A stretch of DNA of 64,000 nucleotides from Candidatus Heimdallarchaeota archaeon (GCA_030668875.1 DAOVER010000007.1:1-64000); one strand, 5' to 3'. Positions 17,195 through 26,560 are shown, numbered from the stretch's first letter. Notes: generated from the sequence alone by a model not told the origin. Program-made: numbers and translations.

Positions 17195-17989
17195 CTACAA
17201 TCGATAAAAATCTTTTACATTTTTAGTTGTTATATAAGCCAAATCTTTCTCTTCAACTTCAAGCATCCTTGCTGCCTTACGACATAGAATTGGTATACTA
17301 GATGGATCATTCTTTTCTCCTTTCTCTAATGAATGAAATGGACTATCTGTTTCAAACATTAAACTATCCAATGCTACAGACTTCAATATTTTTTGAAAGC
17401 TTTTTCTATAAACAGCACTAGTAGGTACAGTAACATACCAAGATAATCTTGATATTTCCTTTGCTTGTTCTTCAGATCCTCCAAAACAATGCATCAAAAC
17501 TTCTTCAGCTCCCATTTCTTTCAAAATAGTAATAGCTTTTTCTTCTGCTGCGCGTGAATGTATAACTATTGGTTTGTCTAATTCCATTGCGAAGCTTATT
17601 AATTCTCTGAAAAGTACTTCTTGTTCCTTTCGCTTATCCTCTTCCTTAACCCAATGAAAATCAAGACCTATCTCCCCTATCGCAACTGTATTATCGACAT
17701 TTTCTAGATGGAACTTCTTAAGTTCTTCAACACTTTCTTTAGTTATTTTTGATGTATCTAACCCAACAGAGAGAAAAACACCTGGTAACTCCTTTGTCTT
17801 GAGACCAAAATCATAGTATTTTGATTCAATTGCACAGTTAATAATGTATTTTACACCACTTGCAACTGCTTTTCCAGCAAGCTTGACTACTTCGTCATAT
17901 TCGAACCATTCTGGAACTAAATGGCAATGTCCATCAGCGTAAATTATCTCGGAGGTTCTTTCGATGTTTATAGTAGCATCTGATTGCAT
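17195..17989 (-). CDS. tatD: TatD-family metal-dependent hydrolase/DNase
   Basis: A 264-residue TIM-barrel amidohydrolase. All expected metal ligands are visible: HxH in ADGHCHLVPEW (about 20-24), Glu in TVAIGEIGLDFHW, His in KPIVIHSRAAEEKA, His in VLMHCFGG and Asp in LMFETDSPF. TatD proteins are metal-dependent 3'-5' nucleases. The next gene on the same strand, 39 nt upstream, is the Get3-like ATPase, but T-rich sequence between them makes a shared transcript uncertain. Confidence 0.92.
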   Translation of the reverse strand: MQSDATINIERTSEIIYADGHCHLVPEWFEYDEVVKLAGKAVASGVKYIINCAIESKYYDFGLKTKELPGVFLSVGLDTSKITKESVEELKKFHLENVDNTVAIGEIGLDFHWVKEEDKRKEQEVLFRELISFAMELDKPIVIHSRAAEEKAITILKEMGAEEVLMHCFGGSEEQAKEISRLSWYVTVPTSAVYRKSFQKILKSVALDSLMFETDSPFHSLEKGEKNDPSSIPILCRKAARMLEVEEKDLAYITTKNVKDFYRL

Positions 17990-18028
17990 TAAATTCCCAA
18001 AATATTAGTGTTTTTTTCCTTTATAAAA

Positions 18029-19003
18029 TTATAGCAAATTTTTTGCAAAAAACTTTAACATCTTGATTCCACGAATCTCTCGATCAAAAGCGTCAACAGA
18101 AGTTAAATTATCCTTTCCAAAAACTGATTCAATATATTTTATGTTTTTCAAATGCTCTTTACGTCTATGAGAACAGTATTGACAATTAGAATTATCAGGG
18201 TTGATCATATTTACAACGACGAAATCGTGTGCAATTGAATGAGAATCTAGTTCCTCAACAAGTCTTTCGGTTTCAAAGATACTCATCATTGTTGGAATCA
18301 TTACTTTAACGAACTGTGTTCTATCCTGATCCATCAGCTGATCTCTTGCTATGAGTACTTTTTCTTTCATAATCTCTAAATTTTCTATAGTATTGTCTTT
18401 TTCTCCTTTTGAACCAAAAAGAGATTTCATCATGGTCATTGCATTAGAAAGAAAAGAACGCATTTTCAACATTCTCCCAAGGAATGAATCAAGGAATTCT
18501 GGAATGTTAAGAAGTCTGAGAGTATGACCTGTAGGTGCTGTGTCGAGAACAATTGTATCATATGAATCATCATCTGCGTACTCAAGAATTTTAGCAAAAG
18601 ATAAAGCTTCATCCATCCCTGGTTGTGGCATAGATTGCATATCTTGTCCCATCCCCTGTAATTCGGATAGTCCAGGAATGTTTGTTAAATTTGCGAAATC
18701 GCTAGAATCCATTGGTTTACCTATAACTTTTGAGATTTCATCTCCGGCGGTTTCAGGATTAATTTCCAATGCATATAGTTCTCCCTTTACTCCTTTAACT
18801 TTTTCAATTTCTCCGCTTGAGAAATCTAAATCGAATGAATCGGAGACACTGTGAGCTGGATCTGTAGAGATGATTAGAACTCTTTTACCATTTTTTGCAA
18901 GAGAAATAGCTAAGGCAGAAGCAACGCTTGTCTTTCCTACACCGCCTTTACCACCAACGAGTATGAATTTTAAATCCATCTCTAAAAGATTTGTAAGTGT
19001 CAT
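18029..19003 (-). CDS. Get3/ArsA-family ATPase (tail-anchored protein targeting)
   Basis: A 324-residue deviant-Walker ATPase: GGKGGVGKTS (17-26), ISTDPAHSVSDSFD as switch I, TIVLDTAPTGHTLRLL as switch II. A Met-rich region (GMGQDMQSMPQPGM; MLKMRSFLSNAMTMMKSLFG) could form the hydrophobic groove that holds tail anchors, and SNCQYCSHRRKEHL gives the CxxC that joins Get3 dimers through zinc. These favour a Get3 role in membrane protein targeting over arsenite export. No arsenic genes are nearby, and the gene 68 nt upstream on the same strand encodes a TRAP-beta-like membrane protein. Confidence 0.9.
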   Translation of the reverse strand: MTLTNLLEMDLKFILVGGKGGVGKTSVASALAISLAKNGKRVLIISTDPAHSVSDSFDLDFSSGEIEKVKGVKGELYALEINPETAGDEISKVIGKPMDSSDFANLTNIPGLSELQGMGQDMQSMPQPGMDEALSFAKILEYADDDSYDTIVLDTAPTGHTLRLLNIPEFLDSFLGRMLKMRSFLSNAMTMMKSLFGSKGEKDNTIENLEIMKEKVLIARDQLMDQDRTQFVKVMIPTMMSIFETERLVEELDSHSIAHDFVVVNMINPDNSNCQYCSHRRKEHLKNIKYIESVFGKDNLTSVDAFDREIRGIKMLKFFAKNLL

Positions 19004-19071
19004 GGATTTTTCTAAATAATGGCTATATATAAAGGATAAGTTTTAGAAAAAATAGTTAGGGAAGAAATTGA

Positions 19072-19836
19072 TTATCTTCTTTTCCCAATTTTTCTTCTCT
19101 CTTCTCTCTTACTTTTACGTTTTGGGGTAGTTGGAGATCTACGTCTTTTGGATTTGCTTTTATGTACTTTTTGAATAGCATATCTATCAACTAGAATTAT
19201 AGCTCCTAGGACTCCTACTACACCTAAGCAGAAATATAAGCTGTTTAACCATAAATCAGTTTCAAGTACATATTCCTCTGCAACAGCTTCAACTTGGAGA
19301 ATAAATCTCTGAGAACTAGAGAAATATTCGATTCCTGTTCCATTAATGTAAGTTACAGTAGTAGCCTCTAATGTATAATTGCCTTCTAGCTTAGGTTGGA
19401 AGTAATAGAAATAGAATATTGTTGCATTAACATCAACTTGAATATATCTTTGAGTCGTTAAGTTAAGATTTCCTACTGCCCATTCCTCAAAACTAGGATC
19501 AACAGTGGTTAGATTGTAAGCTGATGCGTTACCCACATTAGTAATAGTTACGTTAACTCTTATCCATTCATTTGGTCTAATTAGATGCGAACATACCTCT
19601 ACATTATCATCCTGGATTGGAGTTGCATTGATTGACTTCTCTATAGTCAAAATTGGACGATTTCTTAGAGTGTCATTAACTTGGATTAAATTTGAATTAA
19701 CTGTTGTTTGTTGAAAATCTTCCGCCCTTATTAAGTCCCCAGTAATGGGAGATGTACTTAGTGCTCTTGATACAGGAAGTCCTATGAATAGTAGCGAGAT
19801 GAACAAGACTAAACTAATAGTGATTTTCCTTTGCAT
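19072..19836 (-). CDS. Single-span exported protein resembling translocon-associated protein beta (TRAP-beta)
   Basis: A 254-residue protein with a signal peptide (about 5-25), a beta-sandwich outer domain (about 60-190), one membrane helix (about 198-217) and a strongly basic cytosolic tail (KSKSKRRRSPTTPKRKSKREERRKIGKRR region). In the outer domain, ITNVGNASAYNLTTVDPSFEEW, then a proline/aromatic strand (YFQPKLEGNYTLEATTVTYING), line up in order with eukaryotic TRAP-beta (YNVGSSAALDV, later LRPLKAGYFNFTSATITY). Seven N-x-S/T sites occur. A generic CARDB/DUF11-like adhesion domain is the main alternative. It is the likely first gene before get3. Confidence 0.7.
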   Translation of the reverse strand: MQRKITISLVLFISLLFIGLPVSRALSTSPITGDLIRAEDFQQTTVNSNLIQVNDTLRNRPILTIEKSINATPIQDDNVEVCSHLIRPNEWIRVNVTITNVGNASAYNLTTVDPSFEEWAVGNLNLTTQRYIQVDVNATIFYFYYFQPKLEGNYTLEATTVTYINGTGIEYFSSSQRFILQVEAVAEEYVLETDLWLNSLYFCLGVVGVLGAIILVDRYAIQKVHKSKSKRRRSPTTPKRKSKREERRKIGKRR

Positions 19837-20025
19837 TAGATTCGTTCCGTTTAACTTCTAAACATGCTTCATACAGCCAACTTAAATATTTTGCTCTTTG
19901 GTATTTTTCTTGCTTAAAGCAGAATTAGCTCTTTTCATCCTTTCATATCTCTATTGTTTTTTCTAATTATTATATGTGTATATAATCACCAAATCTTTAA
20001 AACAAACCTCACTCTGTTGCACTTT

Positions 20026-20913
20026 ATGACGGTTAAAATTATTTGTGACACAAGTGCAGACTTGAATATACCTAATGATGCTACTCTTTACGAAAAATAT
20101 GATATCGAATGGGTTCCAATGAATATAATGTTCGGAACAACAGAATACAAAGAACTCGTTGATCTAAAACCTTCTGGCTTTTACAAACTCGTCCATGAGT
20201 CTACAGACCATCCTACTACTTCTCAATCTACTCAACATGATTTGCTAGCAGCTTATGAAAAATTTGGTTCCAAATATGATGAAATAATCTCTATTCATAT
20301 ATCAAGTGAACTAAGTGGTGCATATGCTAATGCTCGAATGGCTAATAAGATGTATAAGAATAGGAATCCAGATGGTGCAGAAGTTCATATTTTCGATTCT
20401 AAAAAAGCAAGTGTTCCTTTTGGGTTAGTTGTTATCAAGGCAGCTCAACTTGCCAAGCAAGGTTTAAAAGCTGAGGCTATTATTGAAAAAATTACACATT
20501 TTGTGCAAAACGATGATGTAATGTACTTCACTGTTAAAGACATTAAATGGTTATTTGAGGGTGGAAGGTTAAGTCGTGCAAAATATGTTCTTGGAAAGAT
20601 GCTGAATGTAAATCCAATTCTTACTTTAATTGAAGGAAAAATAGAATCGGCAGCTAAAGGATCAGGACTCACCAAAACACTTGATTTAATGTTAGATATG
20701 GCTTTAGAAAAACTAGACAGAGATGTTGATAATATTACCTTACACTTCGTTGAAGCTGAAACACGTGTCGAAGTTGAAGACTTTATATCACGTATCAAAG
20801 AGAACTATCCTTCAATAAAGATCGGAGAGATTTTCACTCTAGGTGGAACTATTTGTGCCCATACTGGACCTGGAACAATTGTTTTATTAGCTACAAGAAA
20901 TTTTGAATATTAA
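20026..20913 (+). CDS. DegV family protein
   Basis: A two-domain fatty-acid-binding DegV protein of about 295 residues: MTVKIICDTSADLN at the start, HPTTSQSTQHDL (lipid head-group loop), IHISSELSGAYANARMANKMY, VHIFDSKKASVPFG and C-terminal FTLGGTICAHTGPGTIVLL. In bacteria DegV/FakB proteins present fatty acids to a kinase; no FakA-like kinase is in this window. ATG 20026 is chosen because the paralogue begins with the same MTVKI and because a TATA-like ATCTTTAAAACA lies about 28 nt upstream. A second DegV gene follows after 56 nt. Confidence 0.92.
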   Translation: MTVKIICDTSADLNIPNDATLYEKYDIEWVPMNIMFGTTEYKELVDLKPSGFYKLVHESTDHPTTSQSTQHDLLAAYEKFGSKYDEIISIHISSELSGAYANARMANKMYKNRNPDGAEVHIFDSKKASVPFGLVVIKAAQLAKQGLKAEAIIEKITHFVQNDDVMYFTVKDIKWLFEGGRLSRAKYVLGKMLNVNPILTLIEGKIESAAKGSGLTKTLDLMLDMALEKLDRDVDNITLHFVEAETRVEVEDFISRIKENYPSIKIGEIFTLGGTICAHTGPGTIVLLATRNFEY

Positions 20914-20969
20914 AATTATTGAGTAAGGTTTAAAACTTTCTCCTTTTTTCTTAACTGTAGGTTGTTAAG

Positions 20970-21848
20970 TTGACTGTAAAAATAATGACTGATAGTGCTG
21001 CTGATATTCCACAAAAATATATCGAGAAATATGATATAAGAACTGTTCCAACTTTAATTCGTTTTGGAGATGAGATTTTTTACGAAAATGTAGACATAAA
21101 CCTTGAACAATTTTATGAAAAATTCTTTAATTCAGAAACCTATCCTCAAACTGCAAATCCAACATTACATCATCAATTTTCCTTATATGAGGAATTGGGG
21201 AAACAGTCGGAGGAAGTTTTGAATATTGTGATATCTTCTGGTATTTCAGGATCTTATAACACTGCTCAGATTGCTAACAGGAATTATAAACGCAGAGTTG
21301 AAAATCCGTCTGATGTCCATATCTATGATTCGAAGTTTGCCACATTTGGAATAGGAATCCTAGCTATTAAAGCTGCGGAAATGGCTAAAGAAGGATATAG
21401 TGTTGAAGAGATAATACCCGTGCTAGACGACTTTAGATCCTCATTACAGATAGGTTTTACTGTTGAGAATCTCAAATATCTTCATCGAGGTGGAAGACTA
21501 AGTTTATCCAAATATTGGGTAGCTAAAATTGCAGATATGAAACCTGTAATTAATTTCATTGATGGAAAAATGGAAGTAATCAAGACAGTGAGAGGACATG
21601 CAAATGCTGTTATTGAATCATTTAATTCAGTTTATGACAAAATGGGAAAACCTCGTACTTTCAATGCATATGTACTGCATGCAAGAAATGAAGAATCAGC
21701 TCAATTAGTTAAAGAGCATATTAAAAATCAAATTCAACCAGAGAATTGGAACATCTCTATAAGAGAGGTTGGAATGACTATCGCAACACATGCTGGACCT
21801 GGGTGCATAGGAATATGTATAGATGCAAAATACAAATTTTTAGGATAA
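20970..21848 (+). CDS. DegV family protein (second tandem copy)
   Basis: A 292-residue paralogue of the preceding gene: MTVKIMTDSAADIPQKYI, TYPQTANPTLHHQF in place of the PTTSQ loop, IVISSGISGSYNTAQIANRNY, VHIYDSKFATFGIG and MTIATHAGPGCIGI at the end. The TTG start at 20970 is well supported because its translation MTVKI matches the ATG start of the first copy. An HAD phosphatase gene follows 18 nt later, suggesting a DegV-DegV-HAD transcript. Differences in the lipid-contact loop suggest the copies bind different ligands. Confidence 0.92.
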   Translation: MTVKIMTDSAADIPQKYIEKYDIRTVPTLIRFGDEIFYENVDINLEQFYEKFFNSETYPQTANPTLHHQFSLYEELGKQSEEVLNIVISSGISGSYNTAQIANRNYKRRVENPSDVHIYDSKFATFGIGILAIKAAEMAKEGYSVEEIIPVLDDFRSSLQIGFTVENLKYLHRGGRLSLSKYWVAKIADMKPVINFIDGKMEVIKTVRGHANAVIESFNSVYDKMGKPRTFNAYVLHARNEESAQLVKEHIKNQIQPENWNISIREVGMTIATHAGPGCIGICIDAKYKFLG

Positions 21849-21866
21849 ATAGAGGATAGAATAAAG

Positions 21867-22583
21867 ATGAAATACAAATACCTGCTTTTTGACCTAGATG
21901 GGACTTTACTCCACTTTGACCCAGAAGACTTCATTAGAACATATCTTGGTGCTGCTTCAAAATATTTTATAGACTTGATTCCTGATCCACAGAAATTTGT
22001 AAAAGAAATACTTCGTTCAACAGATGTAATGGAAAAAGGAGACGATAAGAACACGAATACTTTAGAGAAATTTCTGAATGATTTTTGTCCAAAATTTGAA
22101 GCTAGTTGCGAAGCTATTAGACAAAGATTTCATAATTTTTATAAAACAGAATTTGAAGTTATTAAGCCTTTGATCACTAAAATGAAGGGTGCGGTGGATT
22201 TACTAGAAATGGTTAAGAAAGATTATCCAGAGATTAAGGTTATATTGGCAACCAATCCTGTTTTTCCCTTCGTTTCAATAGAAAGGAGAATGGAATGGGG
22301 TGAAATATCACAAGATTACTTCGATTTTATCACACATGCTGAAAACAGTACATACTGCAAGGGAAACGGTAAATATTGGACCGAAATACTTGAAAAAGTT
22401 GGCGGAACTCCAGAGGAATCTCTCGTTATAGGGAATGATGGTTATAGAGATATGGGTGCTAAAACTTATGGTTTTAGTACATTTTTGATTGAGGAAAATC
22501 TTGAAAACGGAGAAAATATGACCAGTGATATACAACCAGATTATCGAGGTACTTTAGAGGATTTATATCATCTGCTTAAATGA
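21867..22583 (+). CDS. HAD-superfamily hydrolase
   Basis: A 238-residue phosphatase-like protein. Motif I is FDLDGTLLHF with the nucleophile Asp, motif II the Thr in VILATNPVFP, a Lys in ENSTYCKGNGKYW fits motif III, and motif IV is LVIGNDGYRDMGA. The cap domain between motifs I and II (about 15-115) is helical (subclass I). The substrate is unknown. It lies 18 nt after the second DegV gene and is probably cotranscribed. Confidence 0.88.
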   Translation: MKYKYLLFDLDGTLLHFDPEDFIRTYLGAASKYFIDLIPDPQKFVKEILRSTDVMEKGDDKNTNTLEKFLNDFCPKFEASCEAIRQRFHNFYKTEFEVIKPLITKMKGAVDLLEMVKKDYPEIKVILATNPVFPFVSIERRMEWGEISQDYFDFITHAENSTYCKGNGKYWTEILEKVGGTPEESLVIGNDGYRDMGAKTYGFSTFLIEENLENGENMTSDIQPDYRGTLEDLYHLLK

Positions 22584-22643
22584 GAACGTTAAACGAAAAT
22601 GGTAAGACATTTAAAAGCTTCAGCAGTTTTATTTTGAAGATAA

Positions 22644-24371
22644 ATGGCACTAATTAATCCTGAAACATCTATCATTTTTATTTACTTATCATTCTTCTAC
22701 AATTCTTTATTAGCTATTAAACTAATATACGATACATTTGCAGGAAAGGTTGAAAAAAACAAAGTCGCGTGGAATCTTATATCCGCTTGCTTAATTTTCG
22801 CGGGAACTATACTAATGTTTATCTGGTTCCCACGGGCGTTTACTCCTGTTATTGGGTGGGATGCTTTCATAGGAATTATTTTGCTTTTCGTGAATAATCT
22901 TGCTGTAACGATTTTAGCATTTATGAACCGAATCGAAGCTAGTAAAATTGCTAAAGCTGGAAATGTTCTATTCACTTTGTTAGCTCTTGTAACAATGATG
23001 CAGTATTTGCATAAAATATCTGCGCTAACCTCATTTATCCTACCTCGAGAACTAGGGTGGTTAACTCTTATCCCAAGCATTGGTTATGCTCAATTTCAAG
23101 CCTTTTTATATGGATCAATTGGCTATTTCTATCCAACATTGATTTTTATTCCTATTGCAGTTCCTATCAAGTTTAGAAAGAAGGTAGCGATAAAGAAGAA
23201 AGATGTAGTAGCAGAAAATTCTTCCAAAGCAAGACTAAATAACGGAAAATCAAAATCTACATCTACTCAGAAGAAACCAAAACGAGATGTTTTTCTAGAT
23301 AAAGTTGAAAGGGAAAAACCTGTAGAGATTGAAAGACCTCCACTTTTTGCAAGTTTAAGGCGGTTTATGGATAATGCTACAAAAGTGATTTTTGCTGGTT
23401 TAGCTATATTGATTCTTGTTTTCGCAGGATTGGGAATCGGTACAATGACATCCTATAACCCATACACTTCAGCTGATTATCTCCCTGTTTTTCCAGATAG
23501 AGATGATTTTGAATTCGGAGTTTCTTTAAAATCAGTTTCTTATCAAACCGTTAATTTATCTGATTACGAATCATTATTTTTAGAAGAATTAGATTTAATC
23601 GAGGATCTAGGAGTAACTATAGCTAGACTGGATGTACGAATGGAGTTGCTAAACGATTTTGAAGCAGAGCTTAACCAAACCATTGCTTCTCTTAGAGCAA
23701 ATGGATTCAAAATAATGCTGTCTACATATGGTTATGCTCCTCCTACATGGTTGTTTCAAAGTGTGAGTTTCTTAGATTATACTCAAGTGATTCATAATCA
23801 ATCTGTTAAACTTGTACAATACTATGAACCTGACTATCTGCTGATTTATCCTGAACCATTCGGTTTTTCATCAGCTTTTATCGAAGATTTACAGGATACA
23901 GACACATGGGTCAGTGTAATAGATGATACTTCCAACTTTATTCACTCAATATCAAATGTAACTGAAGTAGGAATAAATCTTTCATTCAATGATTTTGATC
24001 CCTCAATAAACTTGTTCCAAAACTTGTGGGAAAATTCCACACTTGATTTCGTAGGCTTAGATTATTACATTATACACGCTAGAGAATTAGATCTCAGTTA
24101 TTATCTTGATATGGTAACAAGTAACACTAAGGATTTCTGGTTTACAGAGTTTGGTTTATCAGCTGTGATTTATGGAGAACGAACTCAAGCAGGGGCTTTA
24201 GCTGGAATGTTAGAAAATTGTCTTAATAGCGAAAAAATCAAAGGTTTTGTCTATTACTCTTTACTTGATGATTTTTATGGAGCTAACACTTTAGGTCTTG
24301 TAACTGAAACAGGATATAGAAGAATGGCTTTTACAAAATACAAAGAGATTATTGCAGAAGTGTTGGGTTGA
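22644..24371 (+). CDS. Membrane-anchored glycoside hydrolase-like (clan GH-A type) protein
   Basis: A 575-residue fusion. An N-terminal part with about five membrane helices (residues 8-175) is followed by a basic, Ser-rich linker (178-240), another membrane helix (about 247-267) and an outer TIM-barrel-like domain (about 290-575). The barrel has the clan GH-A arrangement: LLIYPEPFG with Glu404 as possible acid/base and FWFTEFGLS with Glu502 as possible nucleophile, followed by GFVYYSLLDD. It could trim external or surface glycans. The pairing of a polytopic membrane part with this domain is unusual. A TATA-like ACATTTAAAAGC lies about 32 nt upstream. Confidence 0.75.
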   Translation: MALINPETSIIFIYLSFFYNSLLAIKLIYDTFAGKVEKNKVAWNLISACLIFAGTILMFIWFPRAFTPVIGWDAFIGIILLFVNNLAVTILAFMNRIEASKIAKAGNVLFTLLALVTMMQYLHKISALTSFILPRELGWLTLIPSIGYAQFQAFLYGSIGYFYPTLIFIPIAVPIKFRKKVAIKKKDVVAENSSKARLNNGKSKSTSTQKKPKRDVFLDKVEREKPVEIERPPLFASLRRFMDNATKVIFAGLAILILVFAGLGIGTMTSYNPYTSADYLPVFPDRDDFEFGVSLKSVSYQTVNLSDYESLFLEELDLIEDLGVTIARLDVRMELLNDFEAELNQTIASLRANGFKIMLSTYGYAPPTWLFQSVSFLDYTQVIHNQSVKLVQYYEPDYLLIYPEPFGFSSAFIEDLQDTDTWVSVIDDTSNFIHSISNVTEVGINLSFNDFDPSINLFQNLWENSTLDFVGLDYYIIHARELDLSYYLDMVTSNTKDFWFTEFGLSAVIYGERTQAGALAGMLENCLNSEKIKGFVYYSLLDDFYGANTLGLVTETGYRRMAFTKYKEIIAEVLG

Positions 24372-24448
24372 AATAGATAATGAAGAATTAGTCTCAGACC
24401 GCCCATCACATCTCCTTTTCTTTCGAATCATAGACCGTTGTATCATCA

Positions 24449-24467
24449 TGAACGAATTCTTCGTTCA
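24449..24467. terminator. Perfect hairpin between convergent genes
   Basis: TGAACGAA and TTCGTTCA pair perfectly (8 bp) around a 3-nt loop, in the 138-nt gap between the convergent glycosidase-like and TPR-like genes. A bidirectional transcription end is likely, though no strong T-run follows on the plus strand. Confidence 0.4.
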
Positions 24468-24509
24468 ACATAAAATCGGAAAATGTTTAAGGTTTTCTAT
24501 CTCGTTTTT

Positions 24510-25787
24510 TCACAACATAGCATTGGACATAGATATGTAGCCTTCAATTTCATTTTTGGAGATTCTAACGAATTCTAAAAGTTGATCAATATTCCCTTCA
24601 GTTGCACATCTTTGAGTTTCCTCAAGTTTCCTCATCGATTCCTCAAATTTTTCTTGTGCTTCTTTGAAGTTTTCTTGATCAAAAAGGTAGATGCCTTCTG
24701 TTTCTAAAGACAAGGACTCGTAAAAAGAACGCTGAGCTGTCATATTGTAGATTAAGGTCTTACTTTTAATACTTGTTAGTAATCCTAATGCTATATCAAC
24801 GATTTCTACTGCTTTCATGAATATCTCACTTGCTTTTTTAGGCTTATCTTTCCTCTTATACAATTCATTCGCTTCTGCCTCGAATCTACTAGCTTGAGTG
24901 ATTCTAGATAATGCTAGATAAAGTCTTTGTTCCAAAAAATTATCACAAATACCACTTGCGCGTGCATAGTATTTTGAAGCTATAGCGAAATATCGTAAAG
25001 CTTCATTGAACAGACTTTGTGCTATATATTCGGTACCCCTATCCCAGAAAAATTCAGCTCGACTAATAATATGAAGTTTAGTTGTTTCATCAATTCTATT
25101 GTGAATATCTTCCATCTCTTCATCAAGAGATTTGAAGAAGAAGTTAGCTTTCATTAATTCAGTTCGGGCATAAAGCAAATATTTTTTGTATAAATTTGTA
25201 TTATCTGATTTTGTTTGAGCTGTAGCTTTGTTGAGGACATATTTTGCAAAGGAAACCTTTGATTTTGCAATTAAATTATCTATTTGATTATTTTCCTCAT
25301 TTCGATTTTCTGAAAAGGCTTTGAAGAAGTCTATCCCCTCATTAATTATCACTATTTGCTGATTTGGATCTGTTTCGATTAATGCTTTGCATATTCTTAT
25401 CATGCCTTCAGAGTAGTTTGTCCATTTGATCATCTCTTTGAAAACTAAATCTCCTTCTACACCTCTTGAAGCTCTTGATCTAACGATTAATTTAAGACCA
25501 TCCTCATAATGTTTGAGAGCTTTAGGATAATCTCTATTATTGAACAAATCATCCGCTTTGATTAGATATAGCATTCCTTCATAGAAATAGGAGAGGACCT
25601 TAGCATTAACATTCTCCACCCCTGCTTTCTGATAGGTGTTGAGAGTTTCAGAGTATTCAGCAAAAACCTTGTTTAAATCTGAATAAACGGGCTCATAATG
25701 AATGAATCTAAAATCTGAGATATTTGAGCTCAAGTATATCAGAATAATATCACAGCGTAAGAATAAAAAATTAACTGTTGTTTTCAC
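24510..25787 (-). CDS. TPR-like all-helical protein
   Basis: A 425-residue protein made of repeated helical hairpins resembling tetratricopeptide repeats, for example DYPKALKHYEDGLKLI (about 90-105), LFNEALRYFAIASKYYARA (about 268-286) and ENFKEAQEKFEESMRKLEE (near 385). Such repeats mediate protein binding; no partner can be named. The GTG start at 25787 is uncertain because the first 25 residues are hydrophobic and poorly repeat-like; a start nearer KVFAEYSETLN is possible. Divergent from the HAD gene at 25846. Confidence 0.6.
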   Translation of the reverse strand: MKTTVNFLFLRCDIILIYLSSNISDFRFIHYEPVYSDLNKVFAEYSETLNTYQKAGVENVNAKVLSYFYEGMLYLIKADDLFNNRDYPKALKHYEDGLKLIVRSRASRGVEGDLVFKEMIKWTNYSEGMIRICKALIETDPNQQIVIINEGIDFFKAFSENRNEENNQIDNLIAKSKVSFAKYVLNKATAQTKSDNTNLYKKYLLYARTELMKANFFFKSLDEEMEDIHNRIDETTKLHIISRAEFFWDRGTEYIAQSLFNEALRYFAIASKYYARASGICDNFLEQRLYLALSRITQASRFEAEANELYKRKDKPKKASEIFMKAVEIVDIALGLLTSIKSKTLIYNMTAQRSFYESLSLETEGIYLFDQENFKEAQEKFEESMRKLEETQRCATEGNIDQLLEFVRISKNEIEGYISMSNAML

Positions 25788-25845
25788 TTCAATGAGTGTT
25801 TCTAAAACTTAATTAACGAGCAGTTTGAGAAACCATTTGAAATTT

Positions 25846-26496
25846 ATGAGATCTATCCAACTGATTGTATTTGATCTAGATGGAACATTAATTCAATCTA
25901 ATATCAATTACATGGGAATTCGAGATGAAGTAAGGGAGATGTTAGAAGATCTCGTTCCTCCAGATGAATTTCAAATAATAAAAAATACACCTACAACCAT
26001 TTTGAATTTGGTTGAACTCGTTAAGGATAAAGATACACAAGGTGGGCTTTATGAAAAAGCTTGGCAGATTGTTGAGGACGCTGAACGAATAGGTTACGAG
26101 AAAGCTAAGATAGAAGAAGATGTTCATTCTACTCTAGATAAATTGCAATTGGAGAATTATGATTTAGCCATTTTCACCAACAATTCCAGAAAATTAACTG
26201 ATTATGGTATGAAGAAATTCGAACTTGATCAGTATACCGATGTTGTAATAACTAGAGATGATGTCAAAAAAGCAAAACCAAACCCTGAAGGGCTTATTAA
26301 GATTATGAACCACTTCAACAGATCAACAGAACAGACAATTTTCATAGGTGATTCCTGGTTAGATGCTGAAACTGCTCAAGTAGTAGGTGTAGATTTCATC
26401 TATTTTGGTGATTTAAGTGCCCCAGGTACTCGTAGAAAGAAAATAGAGGTTAAGAGAGTAGTTAACAAAATAAGTGAAATATTAAAATACGTTTGA
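25846..26496 (+). CDS. HAD-superfamily phosphatase (phosphoglycolate phosphatase-like)
   Basis: About 216 residues with the full HAD set: IVFDLDGTLIQ (motif I), AIFTNNSRK (motif II), DVKKAKPNP (motif III Lys) and FIGDSWLDAETA (motif IV). The helical C1 cap lies between motifs I and II. The closest known functions are phosphoglycolate phosphatase and related small-metabolite phosphatases; the substrate is not readable from sequence. ATG 25846 is preferred over TTG 25825, which lacks promoter spacing and adds only seven residues. Confidence 0.88.
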   Translation: MRSIQLIVFDLDGTLIQSNINYMGIRDEVREMLEDLVPPDEFQIIKNTPTTILNLVELVKDKDTQGGLYEKAWQIVEDAERIGYEKAKIEEDVHSTLDKLQLENYDLAIFTNNSRKLTDYGMKKFELDQYTDVVITRDDVKKAKPNPEGLIKIMNHFNRSTEQTIFIGDSWLDAETAQVVGVDFIYFGDLSAPGTRRKKIEVKRVVNKISEILKYV

Positions 26497-26560
26497 TTTT
26501 ACTAGATATTTCTATGCGAAAGAAATTTAACCTATATAACACTAATCTATACCGATTAAG

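Noticed and set aside
18036-18052. TTTTTTGCAAAAAA similar to the pyrimidine palindrome
   Set aside because: It encodes the last residues of the Get3 protein (FFAKNLL) and needs no regulatory explanation; it shows that such AT palindromes occur by chance.
24352-24540. 62-codon plus-strand frame after the glycosidase-like gene
   Set aside because: It overlaps two gene ends and a hairpin and has no recognisable features.
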